DNA of 64,000 bases from Gemmatimonadota bacterium (GTDB lineage Bacteria > ARS69): assembly GCA_030747075.1 (NCBI GenBank), contig JASLLL010000002.1, positions 101,821 to 165,820 of the forward strand. Reading direction: 5' to 3'. Under the pieces are notes generated by a model. It saw only the letters and a program-made list of their open reading frames with translations. It was not told the DNA's origin and ran no database searches. A program made the translations under genes and the position numbers. Positions 1 through 9,358 of the stretch are shown here, one piece after another. The number at the start of each line of letters is the position of its first letter. The first letter of the stretch is position 1.

Positions 1-776
1 GGAACGCGTCCCGGGACAGTGCCGCCGTGGACGCCTACCGCGCGGCGGCCCCGGGCTACGATGTCCGCGCCCACTACTACTCCGGGTTCATCACCGACGA
101 CGCGCTTCACTGCCGCGCCAAGGGCGTCATGGACCGGGGGATGCTTCGCGTGGAGCACATTCCCGTCCGTGAGACGACCGCCGCACCCGTGCTGATTTCG
201 GCCGTGGTGGACGATCGCAGCGGCGCGGGGATCGCGGCGGTGGAACTGCACTACCGGTACGCCGGAGACATCTGGAGATCCGACCCGATGACCGCTGTCG
301 GCGGGGACTCCTACGAAGCGTTTCTCGGCGTCGGGACCGGTCTCCCCCTGGCTGCGGACACGACGCTCGTGGAGTACTACATCCACGCGACGGACCTCAC
401 CGGGCGAAGCGCCGGCATGCCGAGAGTGGAGCCGGCACACTGGTACACCTTCCCGATGGTCGGAGGATCTCCGGTGGGCGTGGAGTCGATGGGGACGGAA
501 TCGGCCCTGGCACCGCGCGTCGCGCCGAACCCGGTGCGCGGATCGACAACATTTTCGTTCGAACTCCGAACCGCCGATGAAGTGCAGCTCTCGGTATACG
601 ACATCACCGGACGGCGCGTGGCGACGCTTGTGGAAGGAGTGCGTCCCGCCGGGGAAAACCGCATCCACTGGGACACCAGGGATGACCAGGGACGGAGTGT
701 GGCGTCCGGCGTCTACTTCTTCCGGCTTCGCACCGCGGGGATCCGGTACTCCCGGCCGGTGCAGGTGGTGCGTTAG
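1..776 (+). CDS. Secreted peptidylarginine/agmatine deiminase-like protein, C-terminal part (5' partial)
   Basis: The reading frame is open from the left edge, so the N-terminus lies outside the window. The first visible part carries DDALHCRAKGVMDRG, which resembles the catalytic-cysteine end of Porphyromonas-type peptidylarginine deiminases (PAD_porph). That assignment is from memory of the family. It is followed by an Ig-like or reprolysin-type linker (VVDDRSGAGIAAVELHYR) and, in the last 85 residues, a FlgD-like Ig sorting domain (APNPVRGSTTFSFEL, VYDITGRRVATL, SGVYFFRLRTAG) ending in VQVVR. Such tails usually mark proteins exported to the cell surface in FCB bacteria. It converges on lnt with a gap of only 9 bp and no clear terminator. 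The sorting tail is certain, the enzyme family fairly likely, and the substrate unknown. Confidence 0.6.
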   Translation, partial: NASRDSAAVDAYRAAAPGYDVRAHYYSGFITDDALHCRAKGVMDRGMLRVEHIPVRETTAAPVLISAVVDDRSGAGIAAVELHYRYAGDIWRSDPMTAVGGDSYEAFLGVGTGLPLAADTTLVEYYIHATDLTGRSAGMPRVEPAHWYTFPMVGGSPVGVESMGTESALAPRVAPNPVRGSTTFSFELRTADEVQLSVYDITGRRVATLVEGVRPAGENRIHWDTRDDQGRSVASGVYFFRLRTAGIRYSRPVQVVR

Positions 777-785
777 CGCGGCGGC

Positions 786-2345
786 CTACTTCGCTTCCGG
801 CACGGCCCACCCCCGGCGCCGGAAGCGGGCCATCGCCAGGAGAATGACGGACCCCGCGATACCCACCCACGACCAGAGCCCGGGGGCCAGCGAGTAGATC
901 GTGCGGCCCTCGCGAAGCGGCACATCCACGACCGACACCGTTCGTTCAAAGAGCGCCGTCTCTCCGAAGGTGCGCCCGAACGGGTCGATCCCCATGGAAA
1001 TCCCGGAGTTCGCGGCGCGCGCCATCCCGCATCCGGTCTCGACACATCGAACGGTCGCCATCCGGGCATGCTGCTCCGCACCGGAGCCTGCGCCGAACCA
1101 CGAGTCGTTCGTGATGGCCACCAGCATCTCCGCGCCCTCCTCGACATACTTTGCCGAAAGGCCGGGAAAGATGGCCTCGAAGCAGACAAGTGCGCCGAAG
1201 CCCCAGTCGCCCGGATGGAAGACGATGGGAAAAGTTCCGGGAAGGAAGTCCGCTTCGCCGAAGTCCAGGCGATTCAGAAACGGAAGCACGGCGGTGAAGG
1301 GCAGCCGCTCTCCGAAAGGAACCAGCAGGATCTTGTCCATACGCCCGCCCAGGAACCCGCGCGAGTCCATGAACGCCCCCGAGTTCGTGTAGGTCACCCG
1401 GCCGCCGTCGCGTACCTGATAGTCCGGCGTACCCAGAAAGATCGGGACGCCTGTCTCCCGCGCGAGGTCTTCCACAAACGGACGCCACCTTGCGTCCTTG
1501 AGCAGGTAACAGGGTGCGGCAGTCTCCGGCCACACGACAAACTCCGCTCCCGCTTCGATCCCCTTTCGGGTCAGTTGCGCCAGCGTTTCGAAATGGATCG
1601 GGCGAAGGTCCGCGTTCCACTTCGTCTCGTTGGCGATATTGGGCTGCACCAGCGCGCACCGCACGGTTTTCCAGTCGCCACCGTGCTCGATTCGTTCACG
1701 CCCCGCCGCAAGTGGCAGTGCGATGACCAGAAGAGTCGTGGCCAGACGAAACACCGGACGGCGGCCGGGGAACCCGGCAAGGATCCCGTTCACCAGCACA
1801 ATCCACGCGGTCAATCCACCCACACCCACGACGGACGCGGCCTGGAGCGCGGGCAGGAAGGGAACCTGCGAATACCCCGCTTCGCCCCACGGAAAGCCCA
1901 TCTCTCCGGTGCCGCGCAGCACCTCCGCCGCCGTCCACAGAAGGGGCGCCACCACAAACGCCGGGATGCGCGTCCGGCTTCTCACGCGGACATAGGCCAG
2001 CGAGAAGAGGGCCGGATAGACCCCCAGGTAGAGCGGGACGGCGAGAGTCGCCGGGTATCGAACCCAGGGGATCGTGAGAGTCGGCGCGTCGAGAAGCGCA
2101 ATCCACCAAAGGAGCGGCAGGAAGAATGCGAACCCGAAGAGGAACCCCGCGCGAACCGCGGACACGCCGGTGCGCGGCGCGCCGGTGCGAGCTTCGGCCG
2201 CCAGCGATTCGAGCGCGCGCAGGAAGGGAATCAGCGCGACCCACGCGACGGGAAACGCGGAGAAGGGTGGAAACGCGAACGCGAGCAGAAGCCCCGACAC
2301 AAGGCTCCGGGCCGCGTAGGACCCCCGCACGGTAGGACGGGTCAC
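786..2345 (-). CDS. lnt: Apolipoprotein N-acyltransferase
   Basis: Inner-membrane enzyme that adds the third acyl chain to the N-terminal cysteine of lipoproteins. The 519-residue length is normal for the family. Hydrophobic segments fill roughly residues 1-215, followed by a carbon-nitrogen hydrolase domain (ALVQPNIANETKWN onward). The catalytic triad is visible as Glu in VVWPETAAP (near residue 271), Lys in DKILLVPFGE (near 338) and Cys in LVCFEAIFP (near 388), close to the E. coli positions. ITNDSWFG and the AEQHA run are also typical. The start is GTG and overlaps the TGA of the upstream apgM gene (GTGA), so the two are probably translationally coupled. Its presence fits the many lipoproteins encoded in the window. 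Confidence 0.95.
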   Translation of the reverse strand: MTRPTVRGSYAARSLVSGLLLAFAFPPFSAFPVAWVALIPFLRALESLAAEARTGAPRTGVSAVRAGFLFGFAFFLPLLWWIALLDAPTLTIPWVRYPATLAVPLYLGVYPALFSLAYVRVRSRTRIPAFVVAPLLWTAAEVLRGTGEMGFPWGEAGYSQVPFLPALQAASVVGVGGLTAWIVLVNGILAGFPGRRPVFRLATTLLVIALPLAAGRERIEHGGDWKTVRCALVQPNIANETKWNADLRPIHFETLAQLTRKGIEAGAEFVVWPETAAPCYLLKDARWRPFVEDLARETGVPIFLGTPDYQVRDGGRVTYTNSGAFMDSRGFLGGRMDKILLVPFGERLPFTAVLPFLNRLDFGEADFLPGTFPIVFHPGDWGFGALVCFEAIFPGLSAKYVEEGAEMLVAITNDSWFGAGSGAEQHARMATVRCVETGCGMARAANSGISMGIDPFGRTFGETALFERTVSVVDVPLREGRTIYSLAPGLWSWVGIAGSVILLAMARFRRRGWAVPEAK

Positions 2346-3553
2346 GCGCCGAACTTCTGGAGGCGGCCGGCGGCGGCAAGCGCTTCGGCCATGATCTCAC
2401 GCGCGGGGAACCTCCCCAGCGAACCGGTGCGGCAGACGGTCTCGCCGAAGGCGCGCGTCTCGTCCACGAATGCGTGCCCGCCGCGCAGGAGAATCGGCAC
2501 CGGATGCGAAGAGTGCGACCCCATGAGTGCGGGTGTGGAGTGATCTCCCGTCACGATCATGATATCCGGTGCGGCCGCCTCCACCTTCGGCAGGAGTGCG
2601 TCCACCTCCTCGATGACGCTCACCTTGCGGTCGAAGTCGGCGTCCTCTCCGGCGGAGTCGGTCTGCTTGATGTGCAGGTAGACAAAGTCCGAGTTGCCGA
2701 GCGCATCGGGGAGCAGGTCAAACCCCTCTTCGATCGACGCGGGGGTCGGGGCCACGCCCATGCCGACCAGCCGCGCCAGACCGCGGTACATGGGGTACTG
2801 GGCGATGGCAATGCCGCGCAGTCCGTACCGTTCGTGGAAGGACCGGGGCGGATCCCACCCCGCGAATCCGCGGAGGAGGACATCGTTCGCTGCGGGTTCG
2901 CCCGCCAGAATCTCACGCGCCCGGGTGACGAACTCGCCCGCCACGGCAGCGGTCCGCGCCGCGCACGGATCGTCGGCGGTGGGCGCGGGATCTCTCGCGG
3001 GAACTCCGGTACACTGCGGATCGGTATCCGCCACATCCCCGGAGAGCCCCTCCCCGCGGAAGACGACGACGGCGCGGTGCTCCTTCTCCGCACAGACCGT
3101 CACTTCCACGCCGGGAATCCGAATCCCCCCGGCAAGGAGCGCGGCGACACGCTCTCCGTCTTCCGACGAGATCCTCCCCGCGCGCCGATCCGCAATGTTC
3201 CCGTCCGGGCCGCGTGTCGCGAAGTTGATGCGTGCCGCCACATCCCGGGCAGTCAGCGACAGCTCCGCACCCAGCGCCGACAGGACGCCCCGGCCGACAT
3301 TGTCCGCCACCGGGTCGTATCCAAAGAGCCCCAGATGCGCCGGGCCGCTCCCCGGCGTGATTCCCCGCGCGATGGGATCATGGAGACCGGTGGCGCCCTC
3401 GGCCGCCCAGCGGTCCAGATTCGGCGACTCCGCCGACTCCAGCTCCGTGCGCCCGGTCTTCGGATGGGGAAGCCCGCCCAGCCCGTCGAGGACGAGCAAC
3501 AGGATCTTCGAGTCTGACGGCTGTGCCAATGAGGAGAGAATCCCCCGGTTCAT
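2342..3553 (-). CDS. apgM: Cofactor-independent phosphoglycerate mutase, archaeal type
   Basis: Interconverts 3- and 2-phosphoglycerate in glycolysis and gluconeogenesis without 2,3-bisphosphoglycerate. The protein has 403 residues and belongs to the alkaline-phosphatase superfamily. The N-terminal metal-site segment LLVLDGLGGLPHP is followed by the ApgM signature ITPGSGPAHLGLFGYDP. Near the C-terminus IVTGDHSTPALMGSHSSHPVPIL supplies the second set of metal ligands. The start ATG has a good ribosome binding site (GGAGGTGA, 6 nt upstream). It heads a two-gene operon with lnt. This is the archaeal or ApgM type, not the GpmI type. Confidence 0.93.
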   Translation of the reverse strand: MNRGILSSLAQPSDSKILLLVLDGLGGLPHPKTGRTELESAESPNLDRWAAEGATGLHDPIARGITPGSGPAHLGLFGYDPVADNVGRGVLSALGAELSLTARDVAARINFATRGPDGNIADRRAGRISSEDGERVAALLAGGIRIPGVEVTVCAEKEHRAVVVFRGEGLSGDVADTDPQCTGVPARDPAPTADDPCAARTAAVAGEFVTRAREILAGEPAANDVLLRGFAGWDPPRSFHERYGLRGIAIAQYPMYRGLARLVGMGVAPTPASIEEGFDLLPDALGNSDFVYLHIKQTDSAGEDADFDRKVSVIEEVDALLPKVEAAAPDIMIVTGDHSTPALMGSHSSHPVPILLRGGHAFVDETRAFGETVCRTGSLGRFPAREIMAEALAAAGRLQKFGA

Positions 3554-3953
3554 CCTTCACCTCCAGAGTCGATCGGGGAGAGTATCATGCGGCGATGGAA
3601 GCGACCATGCCCGGTCCCACCGGAACCTCCGGTACCGCCTGACCGGAACCATTTGGGTCGCTTCCGGCCTTCGTGGGCCAGGCCACGCACGAGATTTCGG
3701 AAAAGCCCGGGGCCAGCAGGGACGCTAAGTTGCGGTGCGAACAGGAGTTGCAACTTAGTTCGGAAAATCTGCCCAGATCGCGGAGTATTGGCCCGCAACT
3801 TGCAGTATTCCCGGACGCAGCGCGGAAGGACCCCCTTCCGGGAATCAGCGTTTCGAATGGCTGCATTCGGACGGACCAGACGGCGATCGGGAAATGCGTG
3901 CAGGGGGGAGCCGCTTTCCGCAGGTCGCCGTCGGCCGCCGACTCCTCGGCTCA
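3554..3953. other. Intergenic region upstream of apgM, with clustered GCAACTT half-sites
   Basis: About 400 bp separates apgM (start 3553) from the end of the asparaginase gene. Open frames here look like chance. The section 3690-3805 is less GC-rich than its surroundings. It holds a 9-bp inverted repeat (CTAAGTTGC/GCAACTTAG, 3725-3758), a further GCAACTT at 3795, TTCGGAAAA twice, AGTATT twice 20 bp apart, and a small perfect hairpin at 3823-3840. A possible -10 for apgM on the minus strand is GATACT near 3586-3591. Confidence 0.5.
3725..3758. repeat. 9-bp inverted repeat CTAAGTTGC / GCAACTTAG
   Basis: The arms are at 3725-3733 and 3750-3758, with a 16-nt spacer. The right arm also lies inside the 10-bp palindrome AGTTGCAACT (3746-3755). 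There is no T-run on either side, so a terminator is unlikely. A regulator binding site or the core of a small structured RNA are alternatives. It lies about 170 bp upstream of apgM. Confidence 0.5.
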
Positions 3954-4976
3954 TCAAGGCGCCTCCCCACCCTCGGCGCGGATGAACCGCCCCACCTCCG
4001 TCCCGGCCCGGTTGACAAGCGGCGCCGAGTGAAACGGCGCGAGCGCGGCCAGTCCCGCGTCGTCCAGAACTCCCAGGCTCCGCAATGCTCCCGCCACGGC
4101 GAAGTACCGGCTTCGGTCGTCCCCCGCCTCCGCCTTCGCGACCAGCCCCCTCCCGCGGCCGTCGTCATCGGTCCAGGCGGCTGCGTAGAACCCCTCGGCC
4201 CCGGTCTTGGCCAGAAGGGGCCGGTTTGCGACACGCACCACTTCCGTGCAGAAGCGGCCGGTCCCCCCCACCATCTCCGGGTGGCTGGTCATCGCGCGGA
4301 AGATCCTGGCGGAAGCGCCCCGCCAGCGGTCCGGCCCTTTCCCGGCCGCGAACTTCGCCAGCGCCCGGGCAAAGGACTCCACCGGCAGGCGGAAGGTGGG
4401 CAGGCCACATCCGTCTGTGGCGTGGGTCACCGAGTCCGGATCGACTCCCGCATACTCCGCGAGAAGCGTGCGAATCTCCCTCTGGAGCGGATGATCCGGC
4501 GAGAGGTACCCCTCCGTCTCCCAGCCGCGATGCCGACAGACTGCCAGCATCCCCGCGTGCTTTCCGGAGCAGTTGTTGTGGAGGGCGCCCGGAGTCTCCC
4601 CCGCGCGGATCATGCGGTACCAGGTGGGTTCGTGAACCGGCTCGTGGGGGCCGCACTGCAGGTCCGCTTCAAGAAGCCCCGCCCGCGAGAGAATCTCCTC
4701 CACGGCGCGCAGGTGGAAAGGCTCGGAACTGTGCGACGCACAGCAGACGGCCAGCTGGCGGTCGTCCAGCCCGAGAGCGTCCGCCGTCCCGGATTCGACC
4801 AGCGGAAGCGCCTGAAACATCTTCGCGCTGCTGCGAAGGAAGGAGACCCACGATGGATCTCCGAGACTCGCAAGCACCCGCCCCGAATCGTCGATGACGG
4901 CCAGAATGCCCCGATGACGAGACTCCGGGAATCCGCCTCGCTCGACAATCATCCAGGGTTCAAAGATCCGTTTCAT
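3954..4976 (-). CDS. L-asparaginase II family (Rhizobium etli type)
   Basis: Hydrolyses L-asparagine to aspartate and ammonia. The fold is related to serine beta-lactamases and not to classical EcAII asparaginases. The 340 residues match family length. Diagnostic segments are SSAKMFQALPL (Ser-Lys pair of the SxxK type, near residue 50), CASHSSEPFHL, CGPHEP, NNCSGKHAGMLA (near residues 135-146) and ATDGCGLPTFRLP. The last third contains GGTGRFCTEV and KTGAEGFYAAAW, where the second active-site lysine is expected. It is transcribed in the same direction as apgM but separated from it by about 400 bp, and only about 50 bp from the end of sbcC, so it could lie at the 3' end of an sbcDC transcript. 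Confidence 0.9.
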   Translation of the reverse strand: MKRIFEPWMIVERGGFPESRHRGILAVIDDSGRVLASLGDPSWVSFLRSSAKMFQALPLVESGTADALGLDDRQLAVCCASHSSEPFHLRAVEEILSRAGLLEADLQCGPHEPVHEPTWYRMIRAGETPGALHNNCSGKHAGMLAVCRHRGWETEGYLSPDHPLQREIRTLLAEYAGVDPDSVTHATDGCGLPTFRLPVESFARALAKFAAGKGPDRWRGASARIFRAMTSHPEMVGGTGRFCTEVVRVANRPLLAKTGAEGFYAAAWTDDDGRGRGLVAKAEAGDDRSRYFAVAGALRSLGVLDDAGLAALAPFHSAPLVNRAGTEVGRFIRAEGGEAP

Positions 4977-5027
4977 AGGGCGGGATCGTGGCTCATTCGA
5001 AGCGCAATCGCCAGCGGGAAAAAGGCG

Positions 5028-8000
5028 TCAGACGACGAAGCGGGCCGAACTGCCGCGCCGTCCGCGAGTGATCTCCAGCCGGGCCGGAACCTGCGTCCTC
5101 AGTTCGGAGACATGGGAGATGATTCCGACCAGCCGTCCCGTGGCCTGAATCTCTGAAAGCGCCTTCATTGCGAGTTCCAGCGACTCCGTGTCCAGCGTGC
5201 CGAATCCTTCGTCGACAAAGAGGGTCTCCAGGCGCACGCCGCCCGAGTACGACTGCACGACCTCCGCCAGGCCCAGTGCCAGCGACAGCGCCGCGAGGAA
5301 GCTCTCGCCGCCGGAAAGCGTGGCGACCGGACGCTCGACGCCCGTGTAGGTGTCGTTGACCGCAAGATCCAGCCCCCCCGCGCGGCGGCCGTCAACGCGC
5401 TCTGAAGCGCGGCGCAGCTCGAACCGGCCGGAACTCATCACGCGGAGACGATCCGTGGCAACCCGAAGCGCGTGGTCAAGAAAGGCTCCGAGAACAAACC
5501 GCTGGAAGGCAATGCCCGGCGCGTTCGCGCCTTTTCCGTTGGCGATCTCTGCGACACGCCCGACGACGCCGTGGCGTTCCTCGCGGTCGGTGAGCTTCTC
5601 CGCGGTCTTCGCGAGGTCGGCGAGCCATGCACCCATCTGCTCCCGATTCGCCCGCATCCCGCCCGCCGCTTCGTTCGCGTCGTCGTGGGCGGCCCCCGCG
5701 CGATCGGCGACCTCCCGCAGCGCGGGGATGTCCGGCGCGGCGATCCCGTCGGCTGCCTCTTTCGCAAGCCGGACACGCTCCCGGGCCGCCGTGAGCGCCC
5801 GGTCGTGTTCGCGAATCCGTCCGTCGAGCGCATCGACCACCGCTTCCGAGCGGACCGCCGCGCCCTGTTCGCTTTCGCTCGCAAACCCCGCTTCGGCGAG
5901 CTTCTCTCCGGCCGCGCTCGCCTGCTTCTCGTGCTGCTTCCGGGCCGCCTTGTCCGCCCCAAGCGCGGACGCGCGCTCCGCCTTCGCTCCCGCGGTGGCT
6001 TCCTTCGCGTCCTCGGCCTCTTTCCGCGCATCGGTCAGCGCGCACTCCAGCGCGTCCGCTTCCTCGCGCGCGGCAGCGAGCCCGGCCTCCAGCGCGCCTT
6101 CGGGGCGAAGCTCCTCCGGGATGGCCTCCTGCTTCTCCGCGGACACCGCGTCGGCCGCGGCGGCCGCTTCCGCGAGGCTTCGGCCCTCCTTCTCCAGCTC
6201 GGCATGATCCGAGCCGAGACCCTCCCGCGCTTTCTCCGCCGTCTTCACATCCTCCAGAAGAGACTCCACCCGCGTCCGGGCAAGGTCCGCCTCTTCCGCG
6301 GAATCCTCCAGCACTTTCCGTTCCTCCGCCAGCGCACCCGGTTCCCGCGATGCGGCGTCACCCAATCCCCCGGCAAGCGTGCTTCGCGTGGAATCCAGCG
6401 AGGCCACGGCCAGACCCGCCTCCGCTGCCTCGTCGCGAAGGTCGGCCAGCGCGTCGGAAGCCGCCGCTTCCGCGTCACGGGCGTCGGTCACGCCCGCCTC
6501 TGTCGGGAGATCCTTCGCCGCACGCGCGGGGTCCGGGTGCTCCTGTGATCCGCACACGGGACACGCTTCCCCGTCCGCCAGCCCCCTCGCGAGGTGCGCC
6601 GCCTGCCCCTTCTGCCACGCGGCCTCCCGCTTCTCCCGAAGAGCCTTCGCCGAGGTGAGTTCCTTCTCCGCGCACTCCAGACTTGTGGCGAACCCCTCCT
6701 GCTCTTTCCGCGCGGTCGTGAGTGCCTTATCCAGTTTCTCAAGCCTCACGCGATCCTCGTGCGCACGACGCGCCGCCACGACACGCACGGACAGGCCCTC
6801 GGCTCCGGAGGCCGTCTTCCGCACACGGTCCAGTTCCTCGCGCAGTTCTTTCAGCCGGGTGTCCGCCCTGGTGATCCGAGCCGCCAGTGTCTCTTTCTTC
6901 TCCGCCGCCTCGGTGGCCTTGCCCCTCGCCTTCCGCGATGCTTCCCGCGCGGCCTCGATCCCGGCGACCTTCCCGGTGAGCGCGTCGAGTTCCGTCACAC
7001 GCGCGGCCGCCTTCCTGCGGTCGGGATCCCGCTTCCGCTCCCGCGCAAGGCGGTCCTCAGTCTCCTTCTTCTCGCCCTCGGCCTTCGTCAGGGCTGATTC
7101 CGCGTCGGCGAATCTCCGGGCCGCGTCCCCGGCTTCTTCCGCACGCTTCGCGAGACTCGCCAGCACCGGAACCAGCGGCTCCGCCTTCCGTGCCCGGGCC
7201 AGATCCCGTCGGTCCGCATCGATCTTCTCCCCGCGGTCCGCCACGGCCTTCCGCGCCGTCCCGGCCGCCACCACTTCCTCCAGTTTCTTCGCGTCCTCAT
7301 GCCCCGCGGACAGCCGCTTCTCCGCTTCGGCCGCCAGTTTCCCCAGTTTCTCAACCTGGAGGGCGTGCCTGTTCATCTCCGCGAGAAGCGCCTCTTCCTG
7401 CGTGCGAAGCGCGTCCCCGGAATCCGCCCCCGCCTGCTCCAGCACGGTGCTCCGCCGGTCTCTCAGGCTGCCCACTTCCTTCTTGAGCACGGCCGCCTTC
7501 TCCTTCAGCGCCACTTCGATCCGACGGTAGAGCCCCGTGTGGAAGAGCCGCTGGAGGATCTCCTCGCGACCCTTCGAGTCCGCAAGGAGGAGCCTCCGGA
7601 ACTGACCCTGCGGCAGGAGGATGACCTGCCGGAACTGCCGCTCCTCGAGCCCGAGCAACTCCTCCGCATGCGTGGTGACCTTCCGCGCCCCGTCCGCAAG
7701 CACGCGACCTTCCGGATTCTCCGGCCCTGCGTCGGTGATCTCCCAGAGTGTCGCGGAATCGGGAGCGGTGGTCGTTCCGGCGCCGCGCTTTCTGGGACGC
7801 TCCTGCCGGGGTGCCCGCATCACGCGATAGCTTCTTGCACCCAGCGAAAACTCGAACTCCACCTCCGTCGCGGTCTCCGGGTCCGCCCAGTCGCTTCGCA
7901 TGTCCGCGCCTTTTCGCTCGTCCCGCCCGCCGGACGCCACTCCGTAAAGCGCGAAGCAGATGGCGTCGAGCAGCGTGGTCTTCCCCGAACCCGTCGGTCC

Positions 8001-8102
8001 GTGAATCAGGAAGAGCGACTGCCCCAACAGATCCGCGAAGTCCAGCGTCTCTGTGCCCGGGTACGGGCCGAAGGCCTGCATGCGGAGGCGAAGCGGCTTC
8101 AT
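5028..8102 (-). CDS. sbcC: Exonuclease SbcC (Rad50-like ATPase)
   Basis: ATPase subunit of the SbcCD nuclease, which opens DNA hairpins and trims double-strand ends. The start chosen is MKPLRLRMQAFGPY. Its ATG overlaps the sbcD stop codon by 4 nt (ATGA), and the longer open frame upstream is only overlap with sbcD. In its 1024 residues it has Walker A GPTGSGKTTLLDAICFALYG near residue 36, a long Ala/Glu/Lys/Arg-rich coiled coil interrupted by a zinc-hook CPVCGSQEHP near residue 513, the ABC signature LSGGESFLAALSLALGL and Walker B LFVDEGFGTLD near the C-terminus. All motifs are intact. Confidence 0.95.
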   Translation of the reverse strand: MKPLRLRMQAFGPYPGTETLDFADLLGQSLFLIHGPTGSGKTTLLDAICFALYGVASGGRDERKGADMRSDWADPETATEVEFEFSLGARSYRVMRAPRQERPRKRGAGTTTAPDSATLWEITDAGPENPEGRVLADGARKVTTHAEELLGLEERQFRQVILLPQGQFRRLLLADSKGREEILQRLFHTGLYRRIEVALKEKAAVLKKEVGSLRDRRSTVLEQAGADSGDALRTQEEALLAEMNRHALQVEKLGKLAAEAEKRLSAGHEDAKKLEEVVAAGTARKAVADRGEKIDADRRDLARARKAEPLVPVLASLAKRAEEAGDAARRFADAESALTKAEGEKKETEDRLARERKRDPDRRKAAARVTELDALTGKVAGIEAAREASRKARGKATEAAEKKETLAARITRADTRLKELREELDRVRKTASGAEGLSVRVVAARRAHEDRVRLEKLDKALTTARKEQEGFATSLECAEKELTSAKALREKREAAWQKGQAAHLARGLADGEACPVCGSQEHPDPARAAKDLPTEAGVTDARDAEAAASDALADLRDEAAEAGLAVASLDSTRSTLAGGLGDAASREPGALAEERKVLEDSAEEADLARTRVESLLEDVKTAEKAREGLGSDHAELEKEGRSLAEAAAAADAVSAEKQEAIPEELRPEGALEAGLAAAREEADALECALTDARKEAEDAKEATAGAKAERASALGADKAARKQHEKQASAAGEKLAEAGFASESEQGAAVRSEAVVDALDGRIREHDRALTAARERVRLAKEAADGIAAPDIPALREVADRAGAAHDDANEAAGGMRANREQMGAWLADLAKTAEKLTDREERHGVVGRVAEIANGKGANAPGIAFQRFVLGAFLDHALRVATDRLRVMSSGRFELRRASERVDGRRAGGLDLAVNDTYTGVERPVATLSGGESFLAALSLALGLAEVVQSYSGGVRLETLFVDEGFGTLDTESLELAMKALSEIQATGRLVGIISHVSELRTQVPARLEITRGRRGSSARFVV

Positions 8103-9256
8103 GCGTCCACCTCGCGATCCCGGCGGTCCATCTCCTCCACGACTTCGACGAGGGCGGCGCGTTCCGCTTCGGTGAGGTCCTGACCGGTCACTTCCGCGTG
8201 GAAGGCGGTGAAGAGTTCCTCCGGACTCATCTTCCGCGCACCGGGACCGATGACCAGCCCGCTGCCGCCCGGCACTTCTTCCAGAGGCCGCTCCACATGA
8301 AGGATGTTCGGATAGACCTCGCGAAGCTGACCCATGGGATCCAGGATCGCGCCGCGGTCGGCCAGTCGCACGCAGAGGTAGTCGTCCCGGGCGGGGTCGG
8401 CACGGGCATCGCGCAGGATGTCCTTCAGCGAACCTTCCACGCGACGAACCGCCCGCCGCGCGGGCAACGGAAGGCACTCCACGCGGCAGGCGCCGGTGGC
8501 GTCCATCTCCACCAGCGCGACCGACTTCCCGTGCGCCGCTTCATCAAACGAGTAGGGATAGAGGGACCCCGAGTAGCGAGCCGAGTCCCGGCCTGCCGTC
8601 TGCGGACGGTGGAGGTGCCCGAGGGCGACATAGTCGAATCCGTCAAAGCGAGACGCCTCCACCAGCGCACTCCCGCCGACCACGAGCTTCCGCTCGGACT
8701 CGGTCTCCTCTCCGCCCGCCACAAACGCGTGGGCGACGGCCACCTGCCGCTCTCCGGCAGATGCTCCCGCCCGTGCCCGATCGAGAAGCGCACCGAGCGC
8801 GGCGTCGTGGTCCATGAGGGAGTCGTCGGCCAGCGCTTCGCGAGCGAGAGGCGGGTCCGCGTACGGAATCAGGTGGAAGCGCACCGGGCCGTCAGCGTCG
8901 GCGAAGACGGGCGACGGCACGGGATGGCGCACATCCCCGGCGAGATGCAGCCCCTGCTCCCGCAGCATCCCCGAGAGAAAGCGGAGGCGCGTTCCTCCGT
9001 CGTGGTTTCCGGCGATGGCCAGCACGGGAACCTTCTCTTCGCGCACGAGGCGGTCCAGCACATCGCCCAGAAGCTCAACCGCGGACGGAGGAGGGACGGC
9101 GCGATCGTAGATGTCCCCCGCGATCACGACGACATCCGGGCGGGTATCTCGAACGATCTCCACGAAACCGTCCAGAATGTGCGCCTGGTCTTCCGTCAGG
9201 TGGATGCCGTGGAAGAGGCGTCCAATGTGCCAGTCGGCTGTGTGCAGGATACGCAT
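8099..9256 (-). CDS. sbcD: Exonuclease SbcD (Mre11-like nuclease)
   Basis: Metallophosphoesterase nuclease that works with SbcC. The 385 residues begin MRILHTADWHIGR and contain the phosphoesterase motifs DxH (ADWH), GDIYD, GNHDGG and, further on, GHLHRPQ, which bind two Mn ions. The last quarter is the capping and SbcC-interaction domain. It overlaps sbcC by 4 nt, so the two are made together. A sigma-70-like promoter lies 51-79 bp upstream. Confidence 0.95.
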   Translation of the reverse strand: MRILHTADWHIGRLFHGIHLTEDQAHILDGFVEIVRDTRPDVVVIAGDIYDRAVPPPSAVELLGDVLDRLVREEKVPVLAIAGNHDGGTRLRFLSGMLREQGLHLAGDVRHPVPSPVFADADGPVRFHLIPYADPPLAREALADDSLMDHDAALGALLDRARAGASAGERQVAVAHAFVAGGEETESERKLVVGGSALVEASRFDGFDYVALGHLHRPQTAGRDSARYSGSLYPYSFDEAAHGKSVALVEMDATGACRVECLPLPARRAVRRVEGSLKDILRDARADPARDDYLCVRLADRGAILDPMGQLREVYPNILHVERPLEEVPGGSGLVIGPGARKMSPEELFTAFHAEVTGQDLTEAERAALVEVVEEMDRRDREVDA

Positions 9257-9306
9257 GAGGCATTCCGTTTACATTGCATTGTAGTCAGGTGGTCACTCCC
9301 TCTCTC

Positions 9307-9335
9307 TGTATACCGGGCCGGGAGTGGCGTGGCAA
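9307..9335 (-). promoter_or_regulatory. Sigma-70-like promoter for sbcDC
   Basis: Read on the minus strand the site is TTGCCA, a 17-bp spacer, then TATACA. Both hexamers are close to consensus and the spacing is ideal. Transcription would begin near 9300, giving a leader of about 45 nt before the sbcD ATG. No experimental support is available here. Confidence 0.55.
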
Positions 9336-9358
9336 GTGCGTTCCGTGGATCGCGTGAT

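Noticed and set aside
1068..2543. Plus-strand frame of 491 codons across lnt and apgM
   Set aside because: Antisense to two well-supported genes; composition is Arg/Pro/His-rich with no motif.
5350..6548. Ala/Ser-rich and Arg-rich plus-strand frames opposite sbcC
   Set aside because: Mirror images of the Glu/Ala/Lys coiled-coil codons of sbcC; no ribosome binding site or domain.
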